From Thalassia testudinum (taxonomy: Eukaryota > Streptophyta > Magnoliopsida > Alismatales > Hydrocharitaceae), in NCBI GenBank assembly GCA_037157565.1, contig JAZHRO010000003.1, positions 38,639,001 to 38,703,000 on the forward strand: a stretch of 64,000 nucleotides of DNA, written 5' to 3'. How positions within the stretch are numbered: position 1 is the stretch's first letter; each line of letters opens with the position of its first letter. Of the stretch, positions 10,317 through 22,490 are shown in pieces. Both the position numbers and the translations under genes were made by a program. The notes under the pieces are model-generated. The model ran no database searches. It was not told the origin of the DNA and saw only the letters and a program-made list of their open reading frames with translations.

Positions 10317-11401
10317 GGAAACTAGGGCTAAAACTACAATTTTACTAGCTCATCATGAATGCTACATCACCACTAGTTTTCTCAAGGGTTGAATGAAGGT
10401 CAATTGGTCTTAATAAGATGACAAGTGGGATAACACAAATAGAAAAGGGTTTGCACATGTTCTGAGAGTTAAATGGGTTTTGAATCCCTAAAAGCAAACC
10501 CACTTAATTAACTGAGGTTCTGATCAAAATAAAATTCACCTAAATCCTATAAAATTCATAGAAAAATATTCTATAGGGTTTAGAACTTTTAATTTGACCA
10601 TCATAACCCATTTTGACCCAAAACAGAACCATAGACAAACATTTGCCCTGATTTGGGTTTTTGCATAAATTACCCTATCAACAATGGTCATAACCAAAAT
10701 TCAACTTCACCATTAAATTCATTATGTCAAAATTAGGTTTTTACCAAAATTTGGACCCAAGATGAATTTGTTTTGACCTAGTTTGCAAATTGGTCCTCTC
10801 TAATTTCATTCCTACCCTTAACTTTCAAAATCATTTCAAAGTAGCCTTAACTTTATCATTGATCTCATAAAAAGGTCCCTACCGCCATTAATCCTATTTC
10901 TACTTGCTCCGACGACCTTACAATGGAAAGAATGCCCTGATTTCTTGACGAATCCCTTTCAAAATTGATAGGGAAGTTCGTCAAGAAATTCCCTTCCTAT
11001 TGGACCCAATCTTAAGCCCTAGAACTTACCCAATCTCTCATGCAAATGCATGAGAGATTTGGGTATCAGGAAAATCCTAAATCTGGCGAGGCTTTCCAAG
11101 CTTGGAAAGCTTGCTTCCCAAGCTCAAACCACCTCTAGATCCTTATATAAGAGAGCCTAGATCCTCTCGAACTTCTCACGATCGAAATCGGCCAAGGCTC
11201 CTCGATGTCCGGCGACCTCCTCCATTCTTCCACGTCATCCTTCCATAATACCAGTGGCAAATTCCTCCTCCTCGCTTCTTTCCGCGTCGAGCCATACCAA
11301 CTGATGCCCTGATTCCCTTCGTCCTTACCGTTTCTCTCTCATCGGAGCCACCTTCATCTCCAGTGTCGGCCATACCTCATCCGACGTTTCCTCTGCCCCG
11401 C
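10317..11401 (+). repeat. Element E 5' LTR, left part (U3 and start of R)
   Basis: This non-coding stretch contains a TATA box at 11144-11150 (CTTATATAAGAG context). It stops exactly at the D insertion and resumes at 28290 after the duplicated CCCGC. The outer LTR start is not resolved: it may lie near 10317, or B may itself have inserted in it. Short ORFs here are not supported. Confidence 0.6.
11144..11150 (+). promoter_or_regulatory. TATA box of the element E LTR
   Basis: CCTTATATAAGAGAGCC lies about 250 bp before the D insertion, in a sequence that otherwise looks like LTR U3. Transcripts from it would now run into the D array. Confidence 0.6.
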
Positions 11402-13511
11402 TGATTGCGTAGCAATCATAGGTCTTAATTGTCCAAAATTAGGCTAAGACTTAGCATAAGTTAGGGTAGTTCATGCATGCATAAGCATTATTTGCATCTT
11501 TACTATTCTTCCTATAGCTTTGCATAGAATAATGCTATAATATACTAATTAGGTGCATTATATAAATTGCAGGAAATAAGAAGCTTAGGAACTAGATTTG
11601 AGATTGGATCTGAAGCTGGATCTGAAGCTAGAGTTGCACCAAAGCTGGAGTAGAAGACCTAGAATAAGATGTAGTAGACGATAATGTAAGTTGTTGAGGT
11701 ATGCTATTCTGTTAAGAATGAATAAAGTAATAAATTACGAAGAACTTAGGTCCATCCTAACCCTTGGACAGCCTAGAAGATTCCCCAAGCCTTAGCCACC
11801 AATAGATTAGGTCACCGTATCCTAGGAAGCCCTAAAACCTTATTTCCACCCTCTATCTAGATGACCAGATGAGTTACAGGACATCCTGAACCCTTAGCCA
11901 GAACCCACGCACCTAAAACCCACTTCTGCAGCATTATTGGACATCCAGATACTTGGTTAGACGTCCAATTTCAGTAGAATACCCAAGATAGAACCCATAA
12001 TCCTTCCTGACTCTGATTGGACATTCAGACAATTAAGTTTGGACTTCTGATTTTTCATTATAAGACGTCAGATAACTTTATTGGATGTCCAGAACTACCC
12101 TTCAGACACTATTTCGAGATTCAAGCCTTGATCTTGGATCTCTAGCTCCCTAAACCTAATTCTAACCCCTTAGGAACCTAAATTAAGGTGCCCTAACCCT
12201 AGTACATCACCACTAGACCTCCCTAAGGACCTAATTAGGTCCTCACTAAACCTAATTGACTTGGATCATGGTCAATCTCTTCTATCTATTCAATTGTACT
12301 TGTTGAGTCCAATTGAGCCCTGATCTTAGCACATACTGTTCAATTGGACTCAGTGAGAGTCCAATTGACCTAGACCTGACTTAATTAGGTTTCCACACAC
12401 CCAATTAAACTTGTATTAATTTTAATTGCACTTTACCATAGTAAATTAGGGTTTGCAACCATAAATCGAGACCTAACCTTGACCTAAAGGCACTAGATCC
12501 TAACCTAATCAACCTAGCCACCTAAGTTTTGATCCACACACACCATCGACACTGAAATAACTTTCCTAGAGTTCTCTAGAACTTTCTACGATGTGTTGTT
12601 GCCTTGGTTGCTAAAATTAGCAACCAAGAGCCATTCAATTTTTAGATCCACAGTGGTTGGATCCAAAAACCACCATCCATCCTCTCTCTCACTCTCCCAC
12701 GAGCTTCCACCATAGGCCTCTCTAGAGAATTCCATAATTCTCTGGAGATCTTCCATTATGTCTATAAAAGGACCTAAGGGGAGGCCATTTGCCTCCATTT
12801 TAGCTTAGATTCATTCCACCTCCAGTCCACCTTCATGAGTACCTTCACCATGGCCACCACCATCTCCACGGCAAGATGTTGGATCACCTCCTCAATCTCT
12901 CTCCAAGGGCCAGCCTATGCACCATCGACTGCCCATCCTTCTCCTCTCAACCAAGTCAAAGGCCATCGGATCCCACCTCTGAATGCCCTTAGTTCTGATA
13001 GATTAGATTGAAGTTCTTCATAGATTTATTACTTTTATTACTTCTTAGTAGTGTAGCTCCATACTTCTCCCACAATGATGCATGCATAATCCCCTGTAGA
13101 TTAATGTATGCAGTCGTTTTCTGATAGCTGTTAGTTTTTACATTCTCTGTACACGCATTCCGCTACCGGTGCTCTGCAACTCTGATATGATCATCTTTAC
13201 ATATATATATGTTGAAAATCACCTTCTGCCTGATTATCATCGTTTGGTGCGATTAAAGTTGCATTTTTCAATTTCTGATATTCTGGCAGTAGCATGTCTT
13301 GCATCAATATGAACTTAGCATAAATCGACATGCGATTTTGAATAAGTAGGGTAAGCAAGATCTATTTCAAATCTACATTTCCATAAATGCCTCCCAGAGA
13401 TGAACGACCGGGACTCAAGTCTCGTTATCTTTGAAATTATTTTTATTGATCGTATTTCGCAACTGTACTACGACGCATTTATGATCAAATACGCGCTCTA
13501 CATTCCCAACA
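11402..13511 (+). repeat. Element D LTR1 (2110 bp)
   Basis: Starts TGATTGCGTAGCAATCATAG and ends TTCCCAACA, followed by a primer site at 13515. It contains the short near-palindrome ATTGCGTAGCAAT at its start and a TATA box at 12763-12769. It resembles LTR3 more than LTR2 in the first 150 bp. Confidence 0.9.
12763..12769 (+). promoter_or_regulatory. TATA box of D LTR1
   Basis: TCTATAAAAGGACC lies about 1360 bp into the LTR. The same site is TCTATAAAAGG at about 20198-20206 in LTR2 and is degraded to TCTACAAAAAG at about 27528-27540 in LTR3. Confidence 0.7.
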
Positions 13512-13514
13512 AAA

Positions 13515-13534
13515 TGGCACCGTTGCCGGGGAGG
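13515..13534 (+). promoter_or_regulatory. Primer binding site of D unit 1
   Basis: TGGCACCGTTGCCGGGGAGG follows the end of LTR1 by 3 nt. It has one mismatch to the tRNA-Asp type site (A for G at the fifth base). Confidence 0.85.
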
Positions 13535-15102
13535 CAACGTCATTTTTTATTTCGATCTCAAGAATTCACTGATAAATCTTCCTCTACTTGTCTTTTGATG
13601 TGCAGGAAAATAGGGAAAAATGGGAACTGCGCACACAAGGAGTACGGAAAAAAATACCAGGTGCACATCATATCTTTCTTACTTTACGCTTGATTTGAAC
13701 CTTAGGTTAGATTTCCTTCTAGCAAATTCAATTTTTTTTAAGAAAAAGCCTATTTATATTCATGAAAAAAAAGTCTAAGTAGTTAGATTAGGTTTCCATT
13801 TAAATCTTAGGTTAGTTTGCTTCAAAAAGAAAAAAGAAAAAAATCTTTTGATAAAAGCTTTTCCCTTCAAAAAACAAAAGACTCAAAAGTTTTGAAAAGA
13901 GAAAAAATTCATTTTTGTGGAAAGTTTGAATTTTGAATTCAAACACCTTTTAAAAACTTTCCCACCATTATCTAATTTTCGGCCAGATTTCAAATTTCGA
14001 CTTAAGAATTCAATTTTTGAAAAATTAATTTGCAAAAAATTCTGAAATTCGACATATACCTTCATTTTCAAACCATCTTGCAAACCGCACCATTCATTTG
14101 GAATAATTCTAAGTACAAAATTTTTAAAAATTCGAGAAGTGAAATGGGGTCAAACTGACCCAGATTTGAATTTTTTTAAAATTTAGAAAGCAACTTCAAG
14201 CAATCTCTAAATCTATTTTGGCTAAAAATGATGGTGTTAGAAAGATGATCTCATTGGATTTAATTTGCATATTTTTTCCAAATTTTTGAAGATCATTTGA
14301 TACTATTTCAATTTGGAAAATCGAGGGTCAAATTTCTAAAATCTCTCTAAATTCACTTGAAATAGTAAAAATAACAAAAAAATATTCTCTGAAAAGATAA
14401 TTGAAAAAGGAACCTACTAGAAAAATTTTAGTTTATTTGGATTCAAACTTAATCTAGAGAATTATTTGTGTTTCATTGGTCTGCAAAAACAAAGAATTGT
14501 ATGAACCCTAGGTTGTACTTTTAGGGTTACATTCTAGAGAACACACTTGGGATAGCCTAGACATAGTCAAGTCTAGTGTATAGTCAGTGAGCTTGGTCAC
14601 CTTGTGGGCCACTCACCACAGACCCCAACTGAAGAGAAATGAGCTCAAATTAATTTTAAAACACGTAAGCAAACCCGAATTCATTGTTGTACTACTGGGT
14701 GGCTTCAACCACTCCTACCGAACCTGGTGACTAAGTTTGTGGGGTAGTGCCAAACCACTATGGTTCGGGGGTAACGGAATAGAAGGCGTGCACCAAAGGA
14801 AGAACCTTCCCTTTAGTCCCCTCGTAACCAGACAGGCTGGGTTAGCTTGAGAGGCAGGAATCACTTTCAGTCGGTTGTATGATGAATTTTCTTCAGGAAT
14901 TTGAACTTGAAATGAAAAATCTAGTCATCCGATCATAAGGACCATCTGAATAACAGGTCCTTAGCCTTGTCTAGCTTGGCTACACTAACCCTGGGGTTGG
15001 GTGGTGTATACAGGGAAGGAGGTCACCCAGACCTTGATTGGTTGGACCTTAGGAGCTGCTCCCAAGGAGGTGAGTCACCTCGCCAGGACCATCTTCTACC
15101 CC
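13535..15102 (+). other. D unit 1 leader
   Basis: About 1.57 kb of AT-rich leader without a credible ORF. Near its end, at 14741-14830, is a module also found in D unit 2, G and C: GGCGTGCACCAAAGGAAGAA followed by CCTTCCC, which can form a GAAGG/CCTTC stem. Confidence 0.6.
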
Positions 15103-16780
15103 AATTTCTTTCACTTGCTTAGCCGCAACGGCTAACCGTGGATCTGGACCTAATCAAGATCCCGAAGAGTTGGACCCACGAGCTTATCTGAGAGCCCTTG
15201 TCAATGAATCAGCTCAACCTTGGGATCAAAACCCATGGTGGCGAAGATGACTTTTCACTTCGCCTGATCCTTCTCCTCAGGTTACCGAAATGGTTAACCC
15301 AAATCCTGACCCTGGATATTATGTCCCGTACCATTCGGTCCCTCAAAGGACCACATCTTATAACCAAGGGTATGGATTTCACACTCCTGCTTCTCACACA
15401 AGGAATATGCATAGACCTGATTCACCCTTGGAACCCCTGAAGAACTACCAGTGCATATGTGACCTCATTATAGAATACAGAGAGCTGTAGCTAGCACTAA
15501 GGAGAAGGCCACATTCTATCTACACGAAATCCAAGCTATCACTAAATCGAACCAAGGACAAAGCTGGATTCCGTATCAACAAGTTGTGATGGAGCTCCTT
15601 CATGGAACAGCAGGGATAACAAGGCTAATTGGACAAAATCAAGAAACTCAAGAATTGCCGCTTTTGAGATTTCAAAAGTGGAAAATAGCCTTGAAGACCT
15701 CAAAGATTCTGAAACGACTATGCTAGACACACACATAAGAGATTCTCGGGAGTAGATGTCAGAAGATAATTCTGGGGAAGAAGAATCCAACTTGGATATG
15801 AGACAGGAGCAGGAAATATTCCTCATGGGTTCGTCTAAGAACTCCATTCAAGAAACTGAATAGGAAAGCACTGATATCTCTAGGACTGATCCATAACTGG
15901 ATTATCCTGAATCCTGGGATATACCTCTTGGGTTAGATAACCCAACCGTGATAAGGGAAGTAAATCCATTTGAGGATATCGATCTTGAGGCAAACATTAC
16001 ATGTTACACTACTGATCAATCTGGGCCACTTCCCATTGTAGGTGAACCTGTGCTAGAGCCAACATCTTCTGATATGCATTCTTCTTCTTTCACCTACATA
16101 GCTAATTCGGATGTTAGAGATTCTGAGATGACACTTTCTATCCCTGATCCTGACATCCGAAGACCAGAAGTAGATATGGATGTTTTGACCGAACAAATGG
16201 ATATTCTTCTGAGGCAGGAATTACTGAGGAACCCAATGCATATGAGGGTAAAGCTTTGAGTAGAATGAGCTAGGCACACACCTACAATCCTAGTCAATCT
16301 AATGGATGGCTCGACTCATATCCAGAGTAGTCAACTCCGATGAATTAGAGATGAGTGTTGATGAGGACTAAGTAATTTTTAACAAGGATTTGAGTGACCT
16401 CCCCATAGATCTTCTACTTTCACAGATACCCCCATATGATCTTGAGCATGGAGAGGGCATGATCTTTGATGTCAATTATCGTTATGAGGATCCATATGAC
16501 TCAGATTTTGGTTCTGAGATACATGTTGCCCTACTCCCTCAGCAACTTCCTGCTAAGTTGTGAGACATGATAAATCAACTGAATCAGCATCATGACCCCC
16601 CCTCTTATTATACTCGATTTTCCACCACCACTCCACACTTTCTTATAGCAAGACTTTTTGGAGTAGGGATGTACAATCAGTTGGTTTGCATCTCCGGACC
16701 ACTGATTCTAGGAGCATACGAGCACATCTTTCTCTTAATCTTGACCGGCTCCTATGCTAGAACTGATACATTTAATTGAG
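15103..16780 (+). pseudogene. Decayed ORF of D unit 1 (unknown protein, acidic C-terminal half)
   Basis: Coding traces continue across several frames: a segment around 15103-15490 rich in Pro and Tyr (PGYYVPYHSVPQRT), a helical-looking segment at 15490-15730 (QGQSWIPYQQVVMELLHGTA), and an acidic segment at 15948-16257 (VNPFEDIDLEANITC, RRPEVDMDVLTEQMDILL). A short hydrophobic segment follows at about 16645-16740 (RLFGVG, then HIFLLIL). Several stops and frame changes interrupt it, some shared with unit 2. The order Tyr/Pro-rich, helical, acidic mirrors the ORF of C and G, although direct similarity in the first parts is weak. No known domain is recognised. Confidence 0.6.
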
Positions 16781-17000
16781 CTTTCACCCAGCTGGAGGCA
16801 TTAAACTCATCATCTACCCCACATTCATCCATCACCTTATACGTACTCGCTTTATACAAAGCATATTTTTCTTTTAAGCATATTTCCTTTTTGCATATTA
16901 CATACTGTCAGGTTGGTCGATGCTGAATGTTAAAATTTCAGGAGCAATTCTAGGCGAATTTTACACATTTATTCCCCATTGTATTTATTTTCTTTTATAT

Positions 17001-17041
17001 TCATGCATGAGGACATGCACGAACTTAGGCATGGGGGGGTA
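17001..17041 (+). promoter_or_regulatory. Internal polypurine-like tract of D unit 1
   Basis: CATGCATGAGGACATG is followed by TTAGGCATGGGGGGGTAGAT. It lies about 1.8 kb before the true polypurine tract at 18797-18809. The same arrangement is present in D unit 2, D-aut, C, A and F. Confidence 0.6.
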
Positions 17042-18796
17042 GATACGACAAAACTAAAAATTTTTATGTCAACATTTAGGAAAACCCCAGAGCTGCATGT
17101 CAAACATACTTTATGACCCTAAATAAAAGAATAACCGACTCCACCTCCAATGTTCGCATTGGAGCTAAAAATCTTCCTCAAAAGCCACTTCCGACTCACC
17201 TGCTCACGTTTTGTTCCAAATTTAGGGCCAAGCTAATTGTAACTCGATAAGGGAAATTTCATGAAGTACAAATATAAGGGGTTACTTGTTTATAGAATAT
17301 ATCATAGTGCATCCATGAATAGGATTATCTTATTAGGATAATGCATTAGGGATTTTATCCTCTAGTTGATTCCTGTAATCTGGAATTCGATATAAGTTTT
17401 CACACACATGTAGAATTTGCAATGGATTCATGGTGAGGGATGGTAAATGTCTTTACTCTACTGAGAAGAAGCAGTGCTTCTTCTCCTGAACCCCTGGATA
17501 GTGTTTTCGGAGCTTGGCAGATTTTCCTCCAAAAATCCACTAAATAGTGTGAGATGAGAGTAGAGTGTATCGATGCTCTAAGATTAGTGCCAGGAATCTG
17601 GAATCCTAGATAATTAGGTCATGATACTCAAAGATAAGACATAGTTTTTGCTCTTGGTTTTTGCATATACATTTTTGTGTGAAATTTTGAGAGCCACCAA
17701 ATAAGGCAATTAAGCGGAGAGTGAGTTCTCATAAAACTAGGGCTAAGGTGGAAGGTTATGACCATTCTTTATGGAATCATCAGCTAAAGGTGGGTATTGA
17801 TGTCAAGGTCAAAAATACATTATCCTATTTGTCTCTCCCGGTGCCGTGTGTAGGCACTTCCACCAAATAAGCCACCTAATGTCTCTTGCGTTTCACCAAT
17901 CACTAATAATGCCTCCTCAATAAAGTTCATGAATGTACGCTAGCTTGTGTTGTGTTGAAAAGAAAATTATACATTGAAAGAAATAGGGAAGAAAAAAATT
18001 GGAAGAAAAGAAAAAGTGAAAAAAATTAGAAAAAAAAAAGCAAAGAAAAAAAAAGATTGAATATTTAGTGTTTATTTCAGTTGTATTGAGGTAATGCCAC
18101 CAAATAAATTTGAGATCCACCAAATATGGCCTTAACCAACCTTTCTTATGTTTCTGACCACCCGTATACTGGCTAAGGAATTCTGACTTAGTGTTAGAGT
18201 TTTGGGAACTCAATTAAACTGTTAATGCCAAGTGAGACCACCAAATACAGGTCGTATGTGTGAATCTGGTGAGATTGTGAGCTCTAAGAAAAAGAAATAA
18301 AAGAAAAGAAAAAGAAAAAGAAAAGAGAGAATGAATATAAAGGAACCAAAAGAGAGCATAGTTTTTCTCGTCTTTCTTTGAGTTGAGTTACGTAATAATC
18401 TGGGAATCTAGATTCTATAGTACTAACCTCTATGTAGCACCAACTGAGAGTGAGCCACGAAATAAACACCCGTATCCCTTAAACATTCTCTACCCAAGCT
18501 TAAATGCAGGGTGGAATTCATAGAATATCTTGAATACCTCAAAGGAAGAAGTCCGCCTATCTCGCTAGAATTTTTACTAGGGGTCAAGTACAGGTTTTAG
18601 ACGTGAATTAGTTTTTCACTCGAATCCATTGCAAAAGCTACATAGCTACACTTACATGATTGACTGGATTTCTAGAGCTTAGGATGAAACAAAAAGGAGA
18701 AAAATCTCTAGGTATACACTTGATAAAATAATCAATCCCTTAGGGACCCTTCTATGAATAAGTTAGTTTTGCATTTGCTAGGGAATAGCAAGATTT
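17042..18796 (+). other. D unit 1 3' non-coding region with repeated CCACCAAATA
   Basis: About 1.75 kb with no credible gene. It carries CCACCAAATA at 17694, 17860, 18097, 18117 and 18238, and one-base variants at 17537 and 18455. Two A/GA-rich tracts lie at about 17955-18055 and 18280-18330. The region is conserved in D unit 2 and, on the other strand, in D-aut at 59513-61246. Confidence 0.65.
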
Positions 18797-18809
18797 AGGC
18801 ATAGTGGTA
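18797..18809 (+). promoter_or_regulatory. 3' polypurine tract of D unit 1
   Basis: GGCATAGTGGTA directly precedes LTR2, with GGGAATAGCAAGATTTA before it. It is a degraded form of the GGCATGGGGGTA tract seen in C and F. Confidence 0.7.
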
Positions 18810-20873
18810 TGATTGCGCAGCAATCATAAGACTTAATTGTCTAGAATTAGGTTAGGACTTAGCATAAGTTAGGGTAGTTCATGCATGCATAAGCATTATT
18901 TGCATCTTTACTATTCTTCCTATAGATATACATATAATAATGGTATAATATACTAATTAGGTGCATTATATAAATTGCAAGAAATAAGAAGCTCAGGAGC
19001 AAGATTTGAGACTGGATCTGAAGCTGGACCTAAATCCAAAGTTGCAACAGAGCTGGAGTAGAAGACCTAGAATAAGATGAAGTAGACAATAATGTAAGGG
19101 GCTGAGGTATGCTACTCTTTTAAGTAGGACAAAAGCAATAAATTATGAAGACTTAGGTCCATCCTAGCCCTAGGATAGCCAAGAAGCTTCCCGAAGCCTT
19201 ACCCACCCTTAGATTAGGTCACCATACCCTAGGAAGTCCTAAAACCCTATTTCTAGCCTCTATTTGGATGTCTAAATGAGTTACAAGATGTCCTGAACCC
19301 TTAGCTAGAACCCGCACAACTAAAAGCCACTTCTGCAACATTATTGGACATCCAAACACTTGGTCAAATGTCCAATTTCTACAGGATACCCAAGACAGAA
19401 TCCAGAATCCCTCCTGACTCTAATTGGACGTCTAGACAATAAGTCTAGAGTTCTGATTATTCATTATAAGATGTCTAATAACTTTATTGGATGTCCAGAA
19501 CTGCCCTTCAGACCCTATTTCGAGATTCAAGCCTTGATCCTAGATCTCTAACTCCCTAAACCAAATTGTAACCCCCTAGGAACCTAAATTATGGTGCCCT
19601 AACCCTAGTAAATCACCACTAGACCTCTTTAAGGACCTAATTAGGTCCTCACTAAACCTAATTGACTTGGATCATGGTCAATCTCTTCAGTCTATTCAGT
19701 TGGACTCATTGAGTCCAATTGAGCCCTGATCTCAGCACACACTATCCAATTAGACACAGTGAGAGTCCAATTGACCTAGACCTGACTTAATTGAGTGATT
19801 TTACTCACAATTAGGTTTCCACACACATAATTAAACTTGTATTAAGTTTAATTGCACTTTACCTTAGTGAATTAGGGTTTGCAACCCTAAATTGAGACCT
19901 AACCTTGACCTAAACCCACTAGAACCTAACCTAATCAACCTTTCCACCTACGTTTCGACTCACACACACCCACACACACCATCCACATGAAAATAAGTAG
20001 CCTAGAGTTCTTTAGAACTTTCTACCATGTGTTGTTGCCTTGGTTGCTAAAATTAGCAACCAAGAGCCATTCAAATTTTAGATCCACATTTGGTGGATCT
20101 AAAAACCACCATCCATGCTCTCTCTCACTCTCCCATGAGCTTCCACCATAGGGCTCTCTAGAGAATTCCATAATTCTCTGGAGATCTTCCATTAGGTCTA
20201 TAAAAGGACCTAAGGGGTGGCCATTTGCCTCCATTTTAGCTTAGATTCATTCCACCTCCATTCCACCTTCACGAGTACCTTCACCATGGCCACCACCATC
20301 TCCACGCCAAGATGTTGGATCACCTCCTTAATCTCTCTCCAAGGGCCGGCCTATGCACCATTGGCTACCCATCCTTCTCCTCTCAACCAAGTCAAAGGCC
20401 ATCAGAGCCCACCTCTGAATGCCCTTAGTCCTGATAGATTAGATTGTAGCTCCTTACTTCTCCCCCAATGATGCATGCATTTTCTGATAACTGTTAGTTT
20501 TTACATTCCCTGTGTAAGCTTTTCACTACCAGTGCTCTACAACTTTGTTATCATCATCTTTATATATATATGTTGAAAATCACCATGTGCCTGATTATCA
20601 TCTTTTGGTGCGATTGAAGTTGCATGTTTTCAATTTCTGATATTCTGGCAACAACTTGTCTTGCATCGATACGAACTTAGCATAAATCGACATGCGATTT
20701 TGAATGAGTAGGACGAACAAGATCGATTTCAAATCTGCATTTCGATAAATGCCTCCCAGAGACAAGCGATCGGGACTCAAGTCTCATTATCTTAGAAATT
20801 ATTTTTGTTGATCGTATTTCGCAACTGTACTACAACGCATTTCTGATCAAATACGCACTCTACGATCCCAACA
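18810..20873 (+). repeat. Element D LTR2, shared by both units (2064 bp)
   Basis: Begins TGATTGCGCAGCAATCATAA and ends GATCCCAACA. It serves as 3' LTR of unit 1 and 5' LTR of unit 2. It lacks about 40 bp present in LTR1 near 13012-13055 and a further short block near 13090, so it is the most diverged of the three. TATA box TCTATAAAAGG is at about 20198-20206. Confidence 0.9.
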
Positions 20874-20876
20874 AAA

Positions 20877-20896
20877 TGGCATTGTTGCCGGGGAGG
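20877..20896 (+). promoter_or_regulatory. Primer binding site of D unit 2
   Basis: TGGCATTGTTGCCGGGGAGG follows LTR2. Three differences from the tRNA-Asp site lie in the GCGCC core and look like C-to-T/G-to-A decay at CpG. Confidence 0.8.
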
Positions 20897-22490
20897 CAAC
20901 ATCATTTTTTATTTCAATCTCTAGAATTATCAGTGATAAATCTTCCTCTAATTGTCATTTGATGTGCAGGAAAATAGGGAGAAATGGGATCTGCACATAC
21001 AACGAGCGCAGAAAAAAATACTAGGTGCACATCATATCTTTCTTAGTCTAGGCTTGATTTGACCCTTTGGTTAGATTTCCTTCTAGCAATTTTAATTGAA
21101 AGAAAAAGCCTATTTTTATTCATGCAAAAAAAAAAAGTGTAGGTAGTTAGATTAGGTTTCCATTTGAATCTTAGGTTAGTTTGCTTCAAAAAAAGAAAGA
21201 AAAAAATATTTTTAAAAAAGCTTTTCCCTTAAAAAAAAATTCAAAAGTTTTGAAAAGAAAAAGAATCATTTTTGTGGAAAGTTTGAATTTTGAATTCAAA
21301 CAGCTTTTAAAAGCTTTTCCACCATTTCCTGATTTTTGACCAGATTTCAAATTCTTAATTAAAAATTCAATTTTCCAAAAATTATTGAGCAAAAATTTCT
21401 AAAATTCGGGCTATACCTTCATTTTCAAACCATCTTTCAAATGTTACCATTCATTTGAACGAATTCCAAGTACAAAATTTTAAAAATTTATGAAGTGTAA
21501 GGGGGTCAGACTGGTCCAAATTTGAAAATTTTCAAAATTTAGAAAACAATTCCGAGAAATTTGTAAATCTATTTTGACTAAAAATGGTGGGGTTAGAAAG
21601 ATGATCTCATTAGCTTTAATTCCCTAATCTTTTCCAAATTTTTGAAGATCATTTGATACTATTTCAATTTGAAAAACCGATCAAGGGTTAAATTTCCAGA
21701 TTTGACCGCTTGACATTTAAACATCAGTATAAATTCAGTTGAAATAGTAAAAATAGCAAAAAAAATATTCTCTAAAAAGATAATTGAAGGAGGAATCTCC
21801 TTACAAAATTTCAGTTTATTTGGATTCAAACTTTATCCGTAGAATTATTTGTGTTTCACTGGTCAGTTAAAATTGCAAAAAAAAAAACCTACAATTGTAT
21901 GAACCCTAGGTTATACCTTTAGGGTTATGTTCTAGAGACCACACTTGGGCTAGCCTAGCCTTAGTTAGGTCTAGTGTGTAGCCGGTGAGCTTGGTGACCT
22001 TGTGGGCCACTCACCACAAACCCCAACTGAAGAAAAATAGGCTCAAATTAATTTTAAAACACGTAAGCAAACCCGAATCAGTTGTCGTACTACTGGGTGG
22101 CTTCAACCTCTTTTGTCGAACCTGGTGACTAAGCCTGCGGGGTAGTGTCAAACGATCGTGGCTTGGGGGTAACGGAACCGGAGGCGTGAGCCAAAGGAAG
22201 AACCTTCCCCTTAGTCCCCTCGTAACCAAACTAGCTCGGTTAGCTTGAGTGGCAAGAATCACTTTCAGTCGGTTGTTCGACGAATTTTTGTTCAGGAATT
22301 CGAACTTAAAACGAAAAATCTGGTCTTCCGATCATAAGGACCATCTCATTGACATGGCCTCAGCCTTGTCTGGCTTGGCTACACCAACCCAGGGGTTGGG
22401 TGGTGTATACAAGGAAGGAGGTCACCCAGACCTTGACTGGTTGGACCTTAGGAGCTGCTCCCAAGGAGGCGAGTCACCTCGCTAGGACCA
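20897..22490 (+). other. D unit 2 leader
   Basis: Homologous to 13535-15102. It includes the leader module at 22141-22227 (AACCGGAGGCGTGAGCCAAA, then GGAAGAACCTTCCCC). Apparent ORFs here are not supported. Confidence 0.6.
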
